Of a stretch of DNA of 64,000 nucleotides, positions 8,617 through 17,263 are shown one piece after another (position 1 is the first letter of the stretch; each line of letters starts with the position of its first letter). Below the pieces are notes generated by a model. The model was not told the DNA's origin and ran no database searches. It saw only the letters and a program-made list of their open reading frames with translations. The DNA is from Actinosynnema pretiosum (GTDB lineage: Bacteria; Actinomycetota; Actinomycetes; Mycobacteriales; Pseudonocardiaceae). A program made the position numbers and the translations under genes. Location of the stretch: NCBI RefSeq assembly GCF_024171695.1, contig NZ_JAMTCF010000018.1, positions 1-64,000 of the forward strand, read 5' to 3'.

Positions 8617-9302
8617 CAGCGCGCTCCGGCAGCGGGGAGCAGCATCAGCGACACCTGTCCTGCGGGCACGGCGGCGACCTGGCGTGCGGCGTCTTCCTGC
8701 AGTTGCACGGAGACCACGGTGATCTGCTCGTGGGACGGGGTGGTCACGCCGGTGACCACGGCTGACCACGTGGTTCCGCTGTCAGCGGGCGGACGGCTGG
8801 TGGCACCCGCCTGACCGGGCACGAACACCACCGACACCTCTGTCCCGGCTGAGACCTCGGGTGGGAACTGCCCCGCTTTGAGCGCCAGGGCAACGAGTCC
8901 GTGCCCGCTGCGCGGTATGGCTGCGACGCCCACCGCGTCCAGGTTCAGCAGGGTCCCGGCGGACATGCTCGTGGCCATCGGCTTGCCGAGCAGGGCATCC
9001 GCCTGGTCCGCGCTCACCACCCCGACGCCCGGATCGGCCGCGACGGCGACCTCCAGCAGGTCCTGCTCGGTCAGCACCTGGCCGACCACCAGGTCCCGCG
9101 CCAGGGCGAGCACCGGCTTCTTCCCGCCGGAGTGGAGCGCGAGCAGCGCGAAACCGCCTGCGCAGACCAGGACCAGGAGCACACCGAGCAGCAGGTGCGG
9201 GATTCCGGCACGGGATCTGGTCGTGCGGAGCCGGGAGACTGACGCCTTGTCGCCGTTCACCCACGTGCGGTCGGTGGTTGTGCCGGGCCTGGTGGTGCTC
9301 AT
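8616..9302 (-). CDS. SAF-domain protein, CpaB/RcpC-like
   Basis: 228 residues from the ATG at 9302, with GGAGG seven bases upstream. Basic N-terminal cytoplasmic tail, one membrane helix (HLLLGVLLVLVCAGGFALLA, around residues 37-57), then a SAF domain (VLALARDLVVGQVLTEQDLL ... GKPMATSMSAGTLLNLDAVG). CpaB/RcpC proteins contribute to the envelope-spanning part of the Tad apparatus. In actinobacteria, which have no outer-membrane secretin, the exact role is unclear. Confidence 0.78.
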   Translation of the reverse strand: MSTTRPGTTTDRTWVNGDKASVSRLRTTRSRAGIPHLLLGVLLVLVCAGGFALLALHSGGKKPVLALARDLVVGQVLTEQDLLEVAVAADPGVGVVSADQADALLGKPMATSMSAGTLLNLDAVGVAAIPRSGHGLVALALKAGQFPPEVSAGTEVSVVFVPGQAGATSRPPADSGTTWSAVVTGVTTPSHEQITVVSVQLQEDAARQVAAVPAGQVSLMLLPAAGAR

Positions 9303-9498
9303 GTCGGTACCTCCGGAGGCATGGGGGTAGTGCGCCGCGTCGCCCGGCAAGGGGCGAGCGGTAAGGGGAACTGCGTGATCTGGGGGCCGGTGCGGGCGCT
9401 GCCAAGGGGTGCGGCGCCCGCACCGGCTGGGGAACCCGGCGCACCGGGTGGCTGAGCAAGACGGGCAGCGTGCTGACGAGAGGAGAGCTGAGACTCGG

Positions 9499-10512
9499 TC
9501 AGCCGCCGTGGCCGTTCAACGCCTGCGACTCCAGCACGCGGAAGGACGTGGTGCTGCCCGTGGTCATGTCGGGGAAAGCTCCACCCTGGCCCGCGCCGGA
9601 CCAGGTGACCTGCCAGCGCACAGTCGCCGTCACCGGGAACTCCCGCGCGGGGTGCCCGGCGGACGATCTGCGGTAGACGTGGCCGCAGTCCGGGGAGGGG
9701 GAGCGGGGATCACCGTTCACTGGGTACGGGGTCCCCGCTCCCGAGCAGGTGACCGTGGTCCCGTCGCCCATGGACCAGATCACCGAGAGCGGTGCCGCCA
9801 CCGCCGTCACAGCCACACCGGGAACCGAGGCGGTGGCCGAGACGGCTCGCCAGCCACCGGACAGCCAGAGCCAGGTCGGGAGGTGCACCAGTTGGTCCTG
9901 GGTCGGGCTCGTGGCGATCGTCGGTGACGGCAGGCGGAGCTGCTTGCGCGCCGACTGCGCGAGCTCGGCGGGCGAGGGCAGCAGGGCCGCACCGAGCTGC
10001 TTGTCGTCGGGAATCCACCGGGGTGGCCGGTAGAGGGCGTCCGACGTCCCCTCTCCGGTGCACCGCCAGAGGTACCAGGCGCCGGGCGCCTCACCGGGAG
10101 CCGCCGTGCGAGCACGTGGCGCACGGGTCCACACGGGGCGGGCTAGATCGCTGGTGCGCTTTGACGTCCTGAGGGCGATGGTCGCCACACCGCCTGCTGG
10201 GGGCTGGTAGTCGGACTTCACGTACGAGCAGTCAGCCTGGCCCGAGTCGCCGCCGGTGATGGTGTCGCCGGGCTCGCGGGGTGCGGGCGCGCTGGGAGCG
10301 CTGCCGCCTGGGTGGTCCGGACCGCTTGTGCTCGGCGCGTGCCCCGGCTCACCGCTGCCGTTCGCCCCCGCCTCCAGCTCGCACAGCGGTGACGGCGTCT
10401 GGTCGCAGGTGACGGTGCCGTAGGAGTCGCCCGCGAACGCGGGGGCCGCGCCCAGCACGAGTCCGGCCGCAACCACGGCGGCCACGGTGGCGGCGCGCTG
10501 GTGGCTCAGCAC
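9499..10512 (-). CDS. secreted protein with PKD-like segment in Tad operon
   Basis: 337 residues from a GTG at 10512, which overlaps the lipoprotein gene by seven bases. A signal peptide is visible (AATVAAVVAAGLVLGAAPAF, then AGDSYG). A serine/proline/glycine-rich stretch follows, and the C-terminal half contains a PKD-like strand pattern (PLSVIWSMGDGTTVTCSGAG ... CGHVYRRSSAGHPAREFPVT). Several cysteines may form disulfides outside the cell. Position in the operon suggests a surface component of the pilus machinery. No catalytic motif recognised. Confidence 0.72.
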   Translation of the reverse strand: MLSHQRAATVAAVVAAGLVLGAAPAFAGDSYGTVTCDQTPSPLCELEAGANGSGEPGHAPSTSGPDHPGGSAPSAPAPREPGDTITGGDSGQADCSYVKSDYQPPAGGVATIALRTSKRTSDLARPVWTRAPRARTAAPGEAPGAWYLWRCTGEGTSDALYRPPRWIPDDKQLGAALLPSPAELAQSARKQLRLPSPTIATSPTQDQLVHLPTWLWLSGGWRAVSATASVPGVAVTAVAAPLSVIWSMGDGTTVTCSGAGTPYPVNGDPRSPSPDCGHVYRRSSAGHPAREFPVTATVRWQVTWSGAGQGGAFPDMTTGSTTSFRVLESQALNGHGG

Positions 10513-11066
10513 GTCCCCACCTCCCGCACGGCGAAGTCGGTCACCTTCCAGCTCCCGTCGCCCTGGAGTTCGACCAGGCCGCTGATCGCCCTTCGCCCGC
10601 CTGGGGTGCTGTCGGCGAGCTGGCTGTCGTCGGCGCGGTACTTCAGCGCGGCCGTGGAATCGCTGCAGTCGGTCACGGTGATCTTCGTCGGGTTCTCCGC
10701 CGGTTCTGCGGAGCGGACCACGGCGTCGTGGGTCGCCTCGCCTCTTGTCACCAGGCCGTTGTGGTGGTCGGCGTAGAGCCCTCGGGTCAGGTTCGTCAGC
10801 GCCACCCCCGCCGCGTACTGCCCGAGGCTCGTGGAGCGCCAGTCCGATGTGGCCCCGGCCGTCGCGAACTCCCGCCACATGCCCAGGTAGGCCGAGGTCG
10901 CGGCCTGCTGCGCTAGCTCCACCTCGGAGGCCGTGCTCGGCGCTGTGGAGACCGGAGGCACCGGTTGCGGGGCTGAGGTGGGCGCGGAGGTGGTGCTGGA
11001 GCCGCAGGCCGAGAGGGCGAGCAGGGAGGAAGCGAGCGCTACCGCTGCGCAGATCGAGGTGTGCAA
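10506..11066 (-). CDS. putative lipoprotein in Tad operon
   Basis: 186 residues, started at a TTG (11066) five bases after GGAGG. This choice gives a clean lipoprotein signal (AAVALASSLLALSACGSS, lipobox LSAC). The mature protein has a Ser/Thr/Pro linker, then an NTF2-like-sized domain (AYLGMWREFATAGATSDWRS ... VTDCSDSTAALKYR). Small lipoproteins of this kind are frequent in actinobacterial Tad loci. The TTG start is unusual but well supported by the signal peptide and ribosome-binding site. Confidence 0.7.
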   Translation of the reverse strand: MHTSICAAVALASSLLALSACGSSTTSAPTSAPQPVPPVSTAPSTASEVELAQQAATSAYLGMWREFATAGATSDWRSTSLGQYAAGVALTNLTRGLYADHHNGLVTRGEATHDAVVRSAEPAENPTKITVTDCSDSTAALKYRADDSQLADSTPGGRRAISGLVELQGDGSWKVTDFAVREVGTC

Positions 11067-11080
11067 GTCAGCCTCCGAGG

Positions 11081-11689
11081 TCAGGGCAGGAGAAGGGCGA
11101 CGCAGACGCCGCCGAGCACTGATGGACCGAGGGCGACGGGGTCGTGGACACCCAGACGCCTGAACACGACGAGCAGCCCCGCGGTCACGCTGGCGAGGAG
11201 CAAGGTGAGCAGGAGCCCCACGCCGACCTTGTGCCAGCCCACCCAGCCGAGGAACAGGCTGACCGCCGCGAGCAGCCGGACGTCTCCAGCCCCGAAGCTC
11301 GGCGCCACGAGGGCGAAGCCGAGCATCACGACGAAGACGCCGCCCGCTGCCGCCACCGAGCGCCCGAGGGCAGGCAGGTCGCCGTCCAGCAGTGCGGCCT
11401 GCCCGAGCAGGAGCACCCCGCCCAACGCCATCCCGCCCGTCAACGCGCGGGGCAAGCGCAGGCACGCCAGGTCGATCGCGGCGAGCGGGACTCCGGTGAT
11501 GGCGAGCCAGCAGACGGCGGGCAGGTGCGGTTCCCCGCTGAAGCGGATGGTCATGACGCCGGTCAGACCGGTGCAGATCGAGGTCATGACCACCGGCGCT
11601 GCACCCGATCCGACCGCGTCCCGGCCAACCGCCACCAGAAGGGGGCCGCTGGCCAGTCCTGAAAGAGCCCAGATCACGTCCCAGTGCAC
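11081..11689 (-). CDS. prepilin peptidase (type IV, GxGD aspartyl protease)
   Basis: 202 residues from a GTG at 11689 preceded by GAGGAGG. Highly hydrophobic with about six membrane segments. The catalytic aspartates are in PLAAIDLACLRLPRALT and in the FGAGDVRLLAAVSLFLG motif, the GxGD signature of prepilin peptidases. It would cleave the Flp and TadE leader peptides encoded downstream. It is the first gene of the minus-strand Tad operon, just after the divergent promoter region. Confidence 0.85.
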   Translation of the reverse strand: MHWDVIWALSGLASGPLLVAVGRDAVGSGAAPVVMTSICTGLTGVMTIRFSGEPHLPAVCWLAITGVPLAAIDLACLRLPRALTGGMALGGVLLLGQAALLDGDLPALGRSVAAAGGVFVVMLGFALVAPSFGAGDVRLLAAVSLFLGWVGWHKVGVGLLLTLLLASVTAGLLVVFRRLGVHDPVALGPSVLGGVCVALLLP

Positions 11690-12084
11690 CTCGACCTCCT
11701 CGGATGACGGAGCCCTTGCGGCTCGTGCTGCTGCGAACAGAATGCAGCTATCGGCAGAGGAGATTTGTGTATTCGTGTTTTCGGAATGAAGAATACGAGT
11801 GTGTATCACCCGGTGAGTACCACTCCTCTCACCCATTGGTGTCTTCTCGTCGCGGTGAGTTGAAGTTTTTGTCGTCCGCCACCTGAACGGTGCGTCTGCG
11901 CAACGGGTCTGCGGTCGCCTGCGCAGCGTCCGAGGAGGTCGACGAGGTGGGGATACACCCCACCAAGGTCTTCATCCGATCAGGCGGAGCGTGGAGCAAA
12001 GTCCGCAGCAGTGCGGAAAACTGGCCCTAACCTCGGCTCCCGAACTGATCGCTCGACGGCCACCGCTGTGGGCGGCGTGAGGGG
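11690..12084. promoter_or_regulatory. divergent intergenic region between Tad operon and STAND regulator
   Basis: About 395 bp without a convincing gene. The part from 11740 to 11890 is much less GC-rich than the surroundings (stretches such as TTTGTGTATTCGTGTTTTCG) and contains a loose inverted repeat, GTATTC (11769-11774) with GAATAC (11791-11796). It must hold the promoter of the pilus operon (leftward) and of the regulator at 12085 (rightward). I cannot assign specific -10/-35 boxes. Confidence 0.5.
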
Positions 12085-14349
12085 GTGTCCGTGCTGCCTG
12101 TGCTCGGGGAGCAGTTGCGCCGGGACCGCGAGTCCCGCGGCTGGTCGCTGCGGGAGTTGTCCCTGCGGACGCATTACAGCATCAGCCACATCAGCAATGT
12201 GGAGAACGAGACGAAGCCCGCTTCGGCGGAGCTCGCCATCGCGCTCGACAAGGCGCTCGAAACCGACGGCAAATACGCGACGCTGGTAGGTCGACGCGGT
12301 GCGATCCCCCGAGCGCAGCCACGACCCGCGCAACTCCCGCCCGCACCCCGCTCCGTCGGGCAGGACGGTCTGATGGCGCGGCTGGACGAGCTCCGCGCCA
12401 CCGCCCGCAGGGACGAGCTGTCCGGCGTCGTCGTCGTGGACGGCGCACCCGGCTCCGGGAAGACGACCCTGGTGGTGAACTGGGCGCACCGCGTCAAGAG
12501 CGCGTTCTCGGACGGCACCTTCTTCGTCGACCTGCGCGGCTACACCGGCGACGGCCAGAAGCGCGACCCCAACGGCGTCCTGGAGGACTGCCTCAGGGCC
12601 CTGGGCGTCGCCGCCGCGGACCTGCCCGCCGACCCGGACCGCAGGGCGGCCCTGTGGAGGTCCACGCTCGACACCACGTCCACCCTGGTGGTCCTGGACA
12701 ACGCGGCCGACCACGACCAGGTGCAGCCGCTGCTCGCCGCGGCCCCCGGCTGCTTCACGGTCGTCACCAGCCGGAGGCGGCTCTCCGCGCTGGCCATCCG
12801 CCACGGCGCCCGCAGCCTCACCGTTCCCCGGCTCAGTAACGAGGACGGGCTGTCCCTGCTCTCCGGGATCGTCGGCGCCACGCGCACGAACGAGGAGCTT
12901 CCGCACGCGCGGCTGATCGTCGACTCCTGCGACGGGCTCCCGCTCGCCGTGCGGGTCGCCGCGGAACGCGTAGCGTCCCACCCGTTCACCACCATCAAGT
13001 CGATGGCCGACGACCTGTCGGACACCGGCCGGAGGCTGGACCTGCTGTCCGAGGAAGGAGATGTCCGCAAGGTGTTCTCCTGGACCTACAACGCGATGGC
13101 CCCCGACGAGGCCCGCCTGTTCCGCCTGCTGGCCCTCCACCCTGGTGCCACGTTCACCTCGCACGCGGTCGCCGCGCTGGCCGACGTCGACCCGAGGACG
13201 GCGAACCACCTACTATCCCGGCTGGCCACCGTCCACGCGGTCGAGGAGGTCGGCCACGACCGGTACCGGCAGCACGACCTGCTCCGCGACTACGCGCTGG
13301 AGCTCACCCAGGGGCACGACGACCGGGCCGAGCGGGAAGCCGCCGTCACGCGGGTGCTGACCTGGTACCTGCACAACGCGGGCGCCGCCGCGAACGCGCT
13401 CGCGCCGGGGCGCGGCGGGAACCCGGAGCTCGACCCGAACGCGGACGTCGTCCTGATCACCGACTCGATGCCCTACGAGGAGGTGGTGAAGTGGTTCGAC
13501 GCCGAGCTCGCCACCTTGGTCACCTGCACCCGTGAGGCGGCGGCGACCGGACGGGCGGAGATCGCCTGGAAGCTCGCGGTCGGCATGTGGAACTTCCTCC
13601 ACCTGACCAGGCGCTTGGCGCCGTGGGTGGAGACCCACACCGTCGCGCTCGACGCGGCGCAGCGGGCCGGGGACAGGTTCGGCGCGGCGTGGGTGATGAA
13701 CAACCTGGCGACCGCGTACCGCGAGCTCGGGGACTACGACCTGGCGAACAAGCACCTGGCGGACGCGTTGGTACTGCGGCGGGAGGACGGCGACGTGACC
13801 GGGCAGGCGTGGACCCTGGCGGCGACCGCCAGGCTGCGGATGGACCTCGGCCGCGCCGACCTGGCGGAGGGCTTGTACGCCGAGGCGGTCGGCTTGTTCG
13901 GCAGCGTCGGGGACACCTACGGCGAGGGCAGCGCGCTGGCGCTGCTGGGCCACGCCCACCAAGTGCAGGACGACCACGAGGGCGCGCTGCGGTGCCTGAA
14001 GCGTGCGCTGGAGATGACCGAGGGGAGCGGGGAGAGGTACAACCAGGCGTTCGTGCTGGCCAGGATCGGTGACTCTTACCAGGCCATGGGGCGCGGTGAT
14101 GAGGTGATGGAGCACTTCGAGCTCGCCCTTGCGGTTCAGCTTGAGCTCGGCGACCGAGCGGGCGCTGCGGAGACCTACCGCGCCGCCGGGCGTGCCCACC
14201 TGGGTGCTGGTGCGCACGATCGGGCCAGGGAGTGCTGGGAGCGGGCGCTGGCCATCTTTGACGAGTTGGAGAACCAGGCCAGGGTCACTGAGCTGCGCGC
14301 TCTGCTTGACCAGGGTGATCTGCCTGCGCCGCGTCCTGCGCAGGGGTAG
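12085..14349 (+). CDS. HTH-STAND-TPR transcriptional regulator
   Basis: 754 residues. N-terminal XRE helix-turn-helix (residues 8-65: LRRDRESRGWSLRELSLRTH, then YSISHISNVENETKPA), then an NB-ARC-type ATPase with Walker A GAPGSGKTT at about 120-128 and a TLVVLDNAADH Walker B region near 205. At least six TPR-like helical pairs fill the C-terminal 300 residues (LGDYDLANKHLADALVLRRE and similar). This is the AfsR-like STAND regulator type, activated by an unknown signal through nucleotide-driven oligomerisation. The GTG at 12085 is used; a GTG at 12091 has better spacing to GAGGGG and may be the real start. Diverges from the Tad operon. Confidence 0.85.
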   Translation: MSVLPVLGEQLRRDRESRGWSLRELSLRTHYSISHISNVENETKPASAELAIALDKALETDGKYATLVGRRGAIPRAQPRPAQLPPAPRSVGQDGLMARLDELRATARRDELSGVVVVDGAPGSGKTTLVVNWAHRVKSAFSDGTFFVDLRGYTGDGQKRDPNGVLEDCLRALGVAAADLPADPDRRAALWRSTLDTTSTLVVLDNAADHDQVQPLLAAAPGCFTVVTSRRRLSALAIRHGARSLTVPRLSNEDGLSLLSGIVGATRTNEELPHARLIVDSCDGLPLAVRVAAERVASHPFTTIKSMADDLSDTGRRLDLLSEEGDVRKVFSWTYNAMAPDEARLFRLLALHPGATFTSHAVAALADVDPRTANHLLSRLATVHAVEEVGHDRYRQHDLLRDYALELTQGHDDRAEREAAVTRVLTWYLHNAGAAANALAPGRGGNPELDPNADVVLITDSMPYEEVVKWFDAELATLVTCTREAAATGRAEIAWKLAVGMWNFLHLTRRLAPWVETHTVALDAAQRAGDRFGAAWVMNNLATAYRELGDYDLANKHLADALVLRREDGDVTGQAWTLAATARLRMDLGRADLAEGLYAEAVGLFGSVGDTYGEGSALALLGHAHQVQDDHEGALRCLKRALEMTEGSGERYNQAFVLARIGDSYQAMGRGDEVMEHFELALAVQLELGDRAGAAETYRAAGRAHLGAGAHDRARECWERALAIFDELENQARVTELRALLDQGDLPAPRPAQG

Positions 14350-14360
14350 CGGTGTTGGAG

Positions 14361-14392
14361 CGTTTGAGGCGTGAGTTCTGAGTGCTCAAGCG
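14361..14392. terminator. candidate bidirectional terminator
   Basis: CGTTTGAG (14361-14368) can pair with CTCAAGCG (14385-14392), with one G-U pair, in the short gap between two convergent genes. No T-tract follows, as is common in high-GC actinobacteria. Confidence 0.35.
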
Positions 14393-15102
14393 GCCCTGGT
14401 TGAGCAGGTGTCCAGGACCAGGCCGGGCAACTCCTCGACCTGGCGCAGACAGGGGCCGTTCCAGGTGCCCTTGTGGTGGATGAGCGCGTCGGGGCCGCCG
14501 CGGACCTGCACCCGCACCGCAGTCATGCCCGCGCGGTCGGCTCCGGCGAGTTCGTCACCGCCACCGTCGCCGCAGTACAACACCTCCTCCGGAGAGAGCC
14601 GGAGTCGGTCGAGCACCCGCTGGTAGAGATCGGGCGAGGGTTTGGACACGCCCTCCCGGCAGCTGAACAGCGCGGGTACCGCAGCCAAAGGGCATTCGGG
14701 CCACGCCTGCGCGGTCTCGGCGGCTGCGTCGGAGAGCACGGCCACCCGGATGCCCTGACCGGTCAGCTGCTCCAGCACGGCCAGCACGGTGGGGGCGACG
14801 GCCAGGCGTCGATGTCCCGTCTCGGCGAGCAGTCTCGTTGCCTGTGACAGGTCGGGGTGCCCAGCGTTGCACATGCGGGCCAAGCCGTCGGTGATCTGCG
14901 CGACGCTGCTCCAGTGGCCCAGGTGCCGGGCGCGCCATGAGGTCGACAGCGCGCGGGTGAGCGTCTCCTCGGGTGCGCCGAGCGCGTGGGCGAGGTCGCG
15001 GGCGTGGTTATGACGCTCCTGTCGGGTAGGGGCGTCGACGAGGGTGCCGAACAGGTCGAACACCACGCCCCGGAACCTGGTGGCGCGGTCAGAGGTGGTC
15101 AC
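14386..15102 (-). CDS. HAD-superfamily hydrolase
   Basis: 238 residues from a GTG at 15102. Motif I is VVFDLFGTLVD (nucleophile Asp; the +2 position is Phe, as in the dehalogenase/phosphatase subgroup). Motif II is VAVLSDAA, motif III Lys lies in GVSKPSPDLYQ, and motif IV is YCGDGGGDELAGA. Helical cap between motifs I and II. Last gene of the eight-gene minus-strand operon, overlapping the phosphatase gene by 14 bases. Most likely a sugar- or cyclitol-phosphate phosphatase in that pathway; the substrate is unknown. Confidence 0.85.
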   Translation of the reverse strand: MTTSDRATRFRGVVFDLFGTLVDAPTRQERHNHARDLAHALGAPEETLTRALSTSWRARHLGHWSSVAQITDGLARMCNAGHPDLSQATRLLAETGHRRLAVAPTVLAVLEQLTGQGIRVAVLSDAAAETAQAWPECPLAAVPALFSCREGVSKPSPDLYQRVLDRLRLSPEEVLYCGDGGGDELAGADRAGMTAVRVQVRGGPDALIHHKGTWNGPCLRQVEELPGLVLDTCSTRAA

Positions 15103-15670
15103 GCAGCACCTCCAGGACCTCGCGGGGGTGGTCGAGCACGGTCAGCGGCGGCGGGATCGGCTCGTCGAAGCGGTCGTGGCGTCGCTGGTTGAGCGCGGCC
15201 TCGACCAGGCGCCAGGTGGTGCTGTGGCCGACGGCGAGCAGAGTGGTCTGCGGTGGGAGCGTGTCGTGCAGGTGCACCAGTCGGGTGAACAGGCGCCGCT
15301 CGACATCGGCCAGCGACTCGCCACCCTCGGGGCGCACGTCGTAGTGGGTGTCGACGGCTGGCCAGTGGGGGTCGTGGGCCAGGTCGGCGAAGGCGGTGAG
15401 GGTGTAGCGGCCGAAGTCGCGTTCGCGCAGTGCCGGGTCCGGGATCGGGTGCAGCTCGCGGGGATGGCAGATCAGGTGGGCGGTCAGGCGTGCGCGGGGC
15501 TGGTCGCTGGTGTGCACGACCACCGGCTCGGGCAGGTCCAGGTCGTGGCCCAGCGCGGTGGCGGCGGCGCGGGCCTCGGGCAGCAGGGGCGCGTCGGTGC
15601 GGCCCATGAGCAGCCCGGCGGCGTTGGCGGTGGTGCGGCCGTGACGCACGAGCAGCAGCCGCGCGCTCAC
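15089..15670 (-). CDS. histidine phosphatase (phosphoglycerate mutase-like)
   Basis: 193 residues from a GTG at 15670 overlapping the upstream dehydrogenase stop (GTGA). It has the RHG motif near the start (LLLVRHGRTTANAAG), the second histidine in LAVGHSTTWRLVE, and the conserved acid in ALRERDFGRYT. These residues define the catalytic phosphohistidine core of the family. Sitting next to a HAD hydrolase, it gives the operon two phosphatases. The substrate is probably a phosphorylated sugar intermediate (inference). Confidence 0.88.
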   Translation of the reverse strand: MSARLLLVRHGRTTANAAGLLMGRTDAPLLPEARAAATALGHDLDLPEPVVVHTSDQPRARLTAHLICHPRELHPIPDPALRERDFGRYTLTAFADLAHDPHWPAVDTHYDVRPEGGESLADVERRLFTRLVHLHDTLPPQTTLLAVGHSTTWRLVEAALNQRRHDRFDEPIPPPLTVLDHPREVLEVLRDHL

Positions 15671-16632
15671 CGCCGGTCCCGCTTCCACGGCTCGGTGGTG
15701 AGCACGACCTTGAGGCGGTCGGCGGCGGGGCGGTCGTAGAGCCGGTAGGCGTGCTCGGCGTCGGTGACGGGCACCTGGTGGGTGATCAACCGTCGCAGCG
15801 GGTCGAGGTTCTCGGCGAGGTGGTGTTCGGCGGCGGGCAGCCACCTCTGCCAGGGCGGGGTGATGCTGCCGATGAGGGTGAGGTTGGCGCGCAGCAGCGT
15901 CTCGAAGGGGATGACGTAGTCGGGTTCGTCCGGCACGCCCATGGCCAGGACGGTGCCGCCGTGGCTGGCCAGGGCGATGGCGTCGCGCAAGGTGCGCTGC
16001 TGGTGCCCGACGGCCTCCACGCACACCTCGTAGACGGCCGGGTGCGCGGCGGCGTGGGCGTCGGAGGTGTCGCGGACGTGGTGGTGCACGCCGAGCGCGG
16101 CGAGCAGGCGGGGGTCGCGGTGCTCGGGGTCGATCCCGGTGACGTGGGCGCCGCGCGTGGACAGCACGTGGGCGCACAGCAGGCCGATCGGTCCCAGGCC
16201 CAGCACTGCGACGAGGGTCCCGGTCAGGTCGGGGGCGAGTTTGCCAGTGGCGTACAGGACGGTGGCCAGGGGCTGGATGAGGGTGGCCTCCGCGTCGCCC
16301 AGCTCTGCGGTGGTGATGGGGTGGGTGGTGGCGTGGTCGGCGAGGTAGACCTCGGCCAAGCCGCACTCCTGGACGGGCATGGCCAGCACTCGCGTTCCGG
16401 GCCTCAGGTCGTGGTGGTCGCCGGGGTCGACGATTTCGCCGACGCACTCGTGGACGGGGAAGCCGGGGGTTCCGCTGCGCGGGTCGGCGGTGGAGCGGAC
16501 CTTGGGCAGGTCGCTGCCGCACAGGGCTGCGGCGGACAGTCGGACGGTGAGCTGGCCGTTCCCCGGTGTGGGGACTGCCAGGTCGTTGTGGTGGCTGAAG
16601 GCGAACGGACCGTTCAGGCGTAAGGCGTGCAC
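15667..16632 (-). CDS. zinc-type medium-chain alcohol dehydrogenase
   Basis: 321 residues from a GTG at 16632. The N-terminal GroES-like domain has ALCGSDLPKVR and PGFPVHECVGEIVDPGDHHD (catalytic zinc ligands, His-Glu pair). The Rossmann segment is TLVAVLGLGPIGLLCAHVLS (GxGxxG). It lacks the four-cysteine structural zinc loop, which resembles short sugar/cyclitol dehydrogenases of this superfamily. Probably oxidises a hydroxyl of a sugar or cyclitol in the operon's pathway. About 55 bases separate it from the kinase gene, so it may have its own ribosome-binding site (AAGGAG). Confidence 0.85.
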   Translation of the reverse strand: MHALRLNGPFAFSHHNDLAVPTPGNGQLTVRLSAAALCGSDLPKVRSTADPRSGTPGFPVHECVGEIVDPGDHHDLRPGTRVLAMPVQECGLAEVYLADHATTHPITTAELGDAEATLIQPLATVLYATGKLAPDLTGTLVAVLGLGPIGLLCAHVLSTRGAHVTGIDPEHRDPRLLAALGVHHHVRDTSDAHAAAHPAVYEVCVEAVGHQQRTLRDAIALASHGGTVLAMGVPDEPDYVIPFETLLRANLTLIGSITPPWQRWLPAAEHHLAENLDPLRRLITHQVPVTDAEHAYRLYDRPAADRLKVVLTTEPWKRDRR

Positions 16633-16687
16633 GAGGTGTTCACGCTCCTTTGTGGATGGACGAGCCGCGTGTGCGGCGCCTCGCGGG

Positions 16688-17263
16688 TCAGGAGGTCGGG
16701 GTGGTGTCGGCGTGCAGCAGCGCGCCCACCTGCCGGGCCAGGTCGGGGATCGACACCTCGGCTGGGTTGGTGGTGTCCACGGTCAGCACCTCGCCGGGCA
16801 CGTCCAGGGGCTCGTAGCGTCCGGCCAGCAGCTCGGCGCGGAACTCGTCCAGGTTGGCGGTGTCGCCGTGGCCGGGGTGGCGTTCGGCGGTGGCCGCGCG
16901 GGCAGCGAACCGGTCGAACAATGTCTGCCCGTCTGCGACGAACTGCACCTGGACGATCCGGGCGCCGGTGTCGGTGATCAGGCGTTGGAAGTCGGCGCTG
17001 GAGTGGGTGCGGCGGAAGTTGGACTCGGTGACGCAGTCGATCTCGGTGCGCGCGAACGTGTCGAGCTGGGCGAACAGCACGGCGGCGGCTGCGGCGCCCA
17101 GGCGCTTGGACTCGGCGCGGTCGTGCCAGCCCAGGGTGTCGAACAGGGCCTCCTTGATGGTGTCGCGGCCCAGCAGCGGCAGGTTCAGGTGCTCGGCGAG
17201 GCGGCGGGCGAGGGTGGACTTGCCGGTGGCGGGAGGGCCGGAGACGACGATGACGGTGGGCAC
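16688..17263 (-). CDS. P-loop kinase (AAA_33-type)
   Basis: 191 residues from the GTG at 17263. Starts VPTVIVVSGPPATGKSTLAR, a Walker A at residues 9-16, with a lid/second acidic segment (GRDTIKEALFDTLG ... DCVTESNFRRTHSSADFQRL). This is the compact kinase fold seen in small-molecule kinases and zeta-toxin-like proteins. In this operon, with a nucleotidyltransferase and phosphatases, a sugar or cyclitol kinase is the most likely role. It overlaps the nucleotidyltransferase gene by 79 bases in a different frame, an unusually long overlap. Confidence 0.8.
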   Translation of the reverse strand: MPTVIVVSGPPATGKSTLARRLAEHLNLPLLGRDTIKEALFDTLGWHDRAESKRLGAAAAAVLFAQLDTFARTEIDCVTESNFRRTHSSADFQRLITDTGARIVQVQFVADGQTLFDRFAARAATAERHPGHGDTANLDEFRAELLAGRYEPLDVPGEVLTVDTTNPAEVSIPDLARQVGALLHADTTPTS

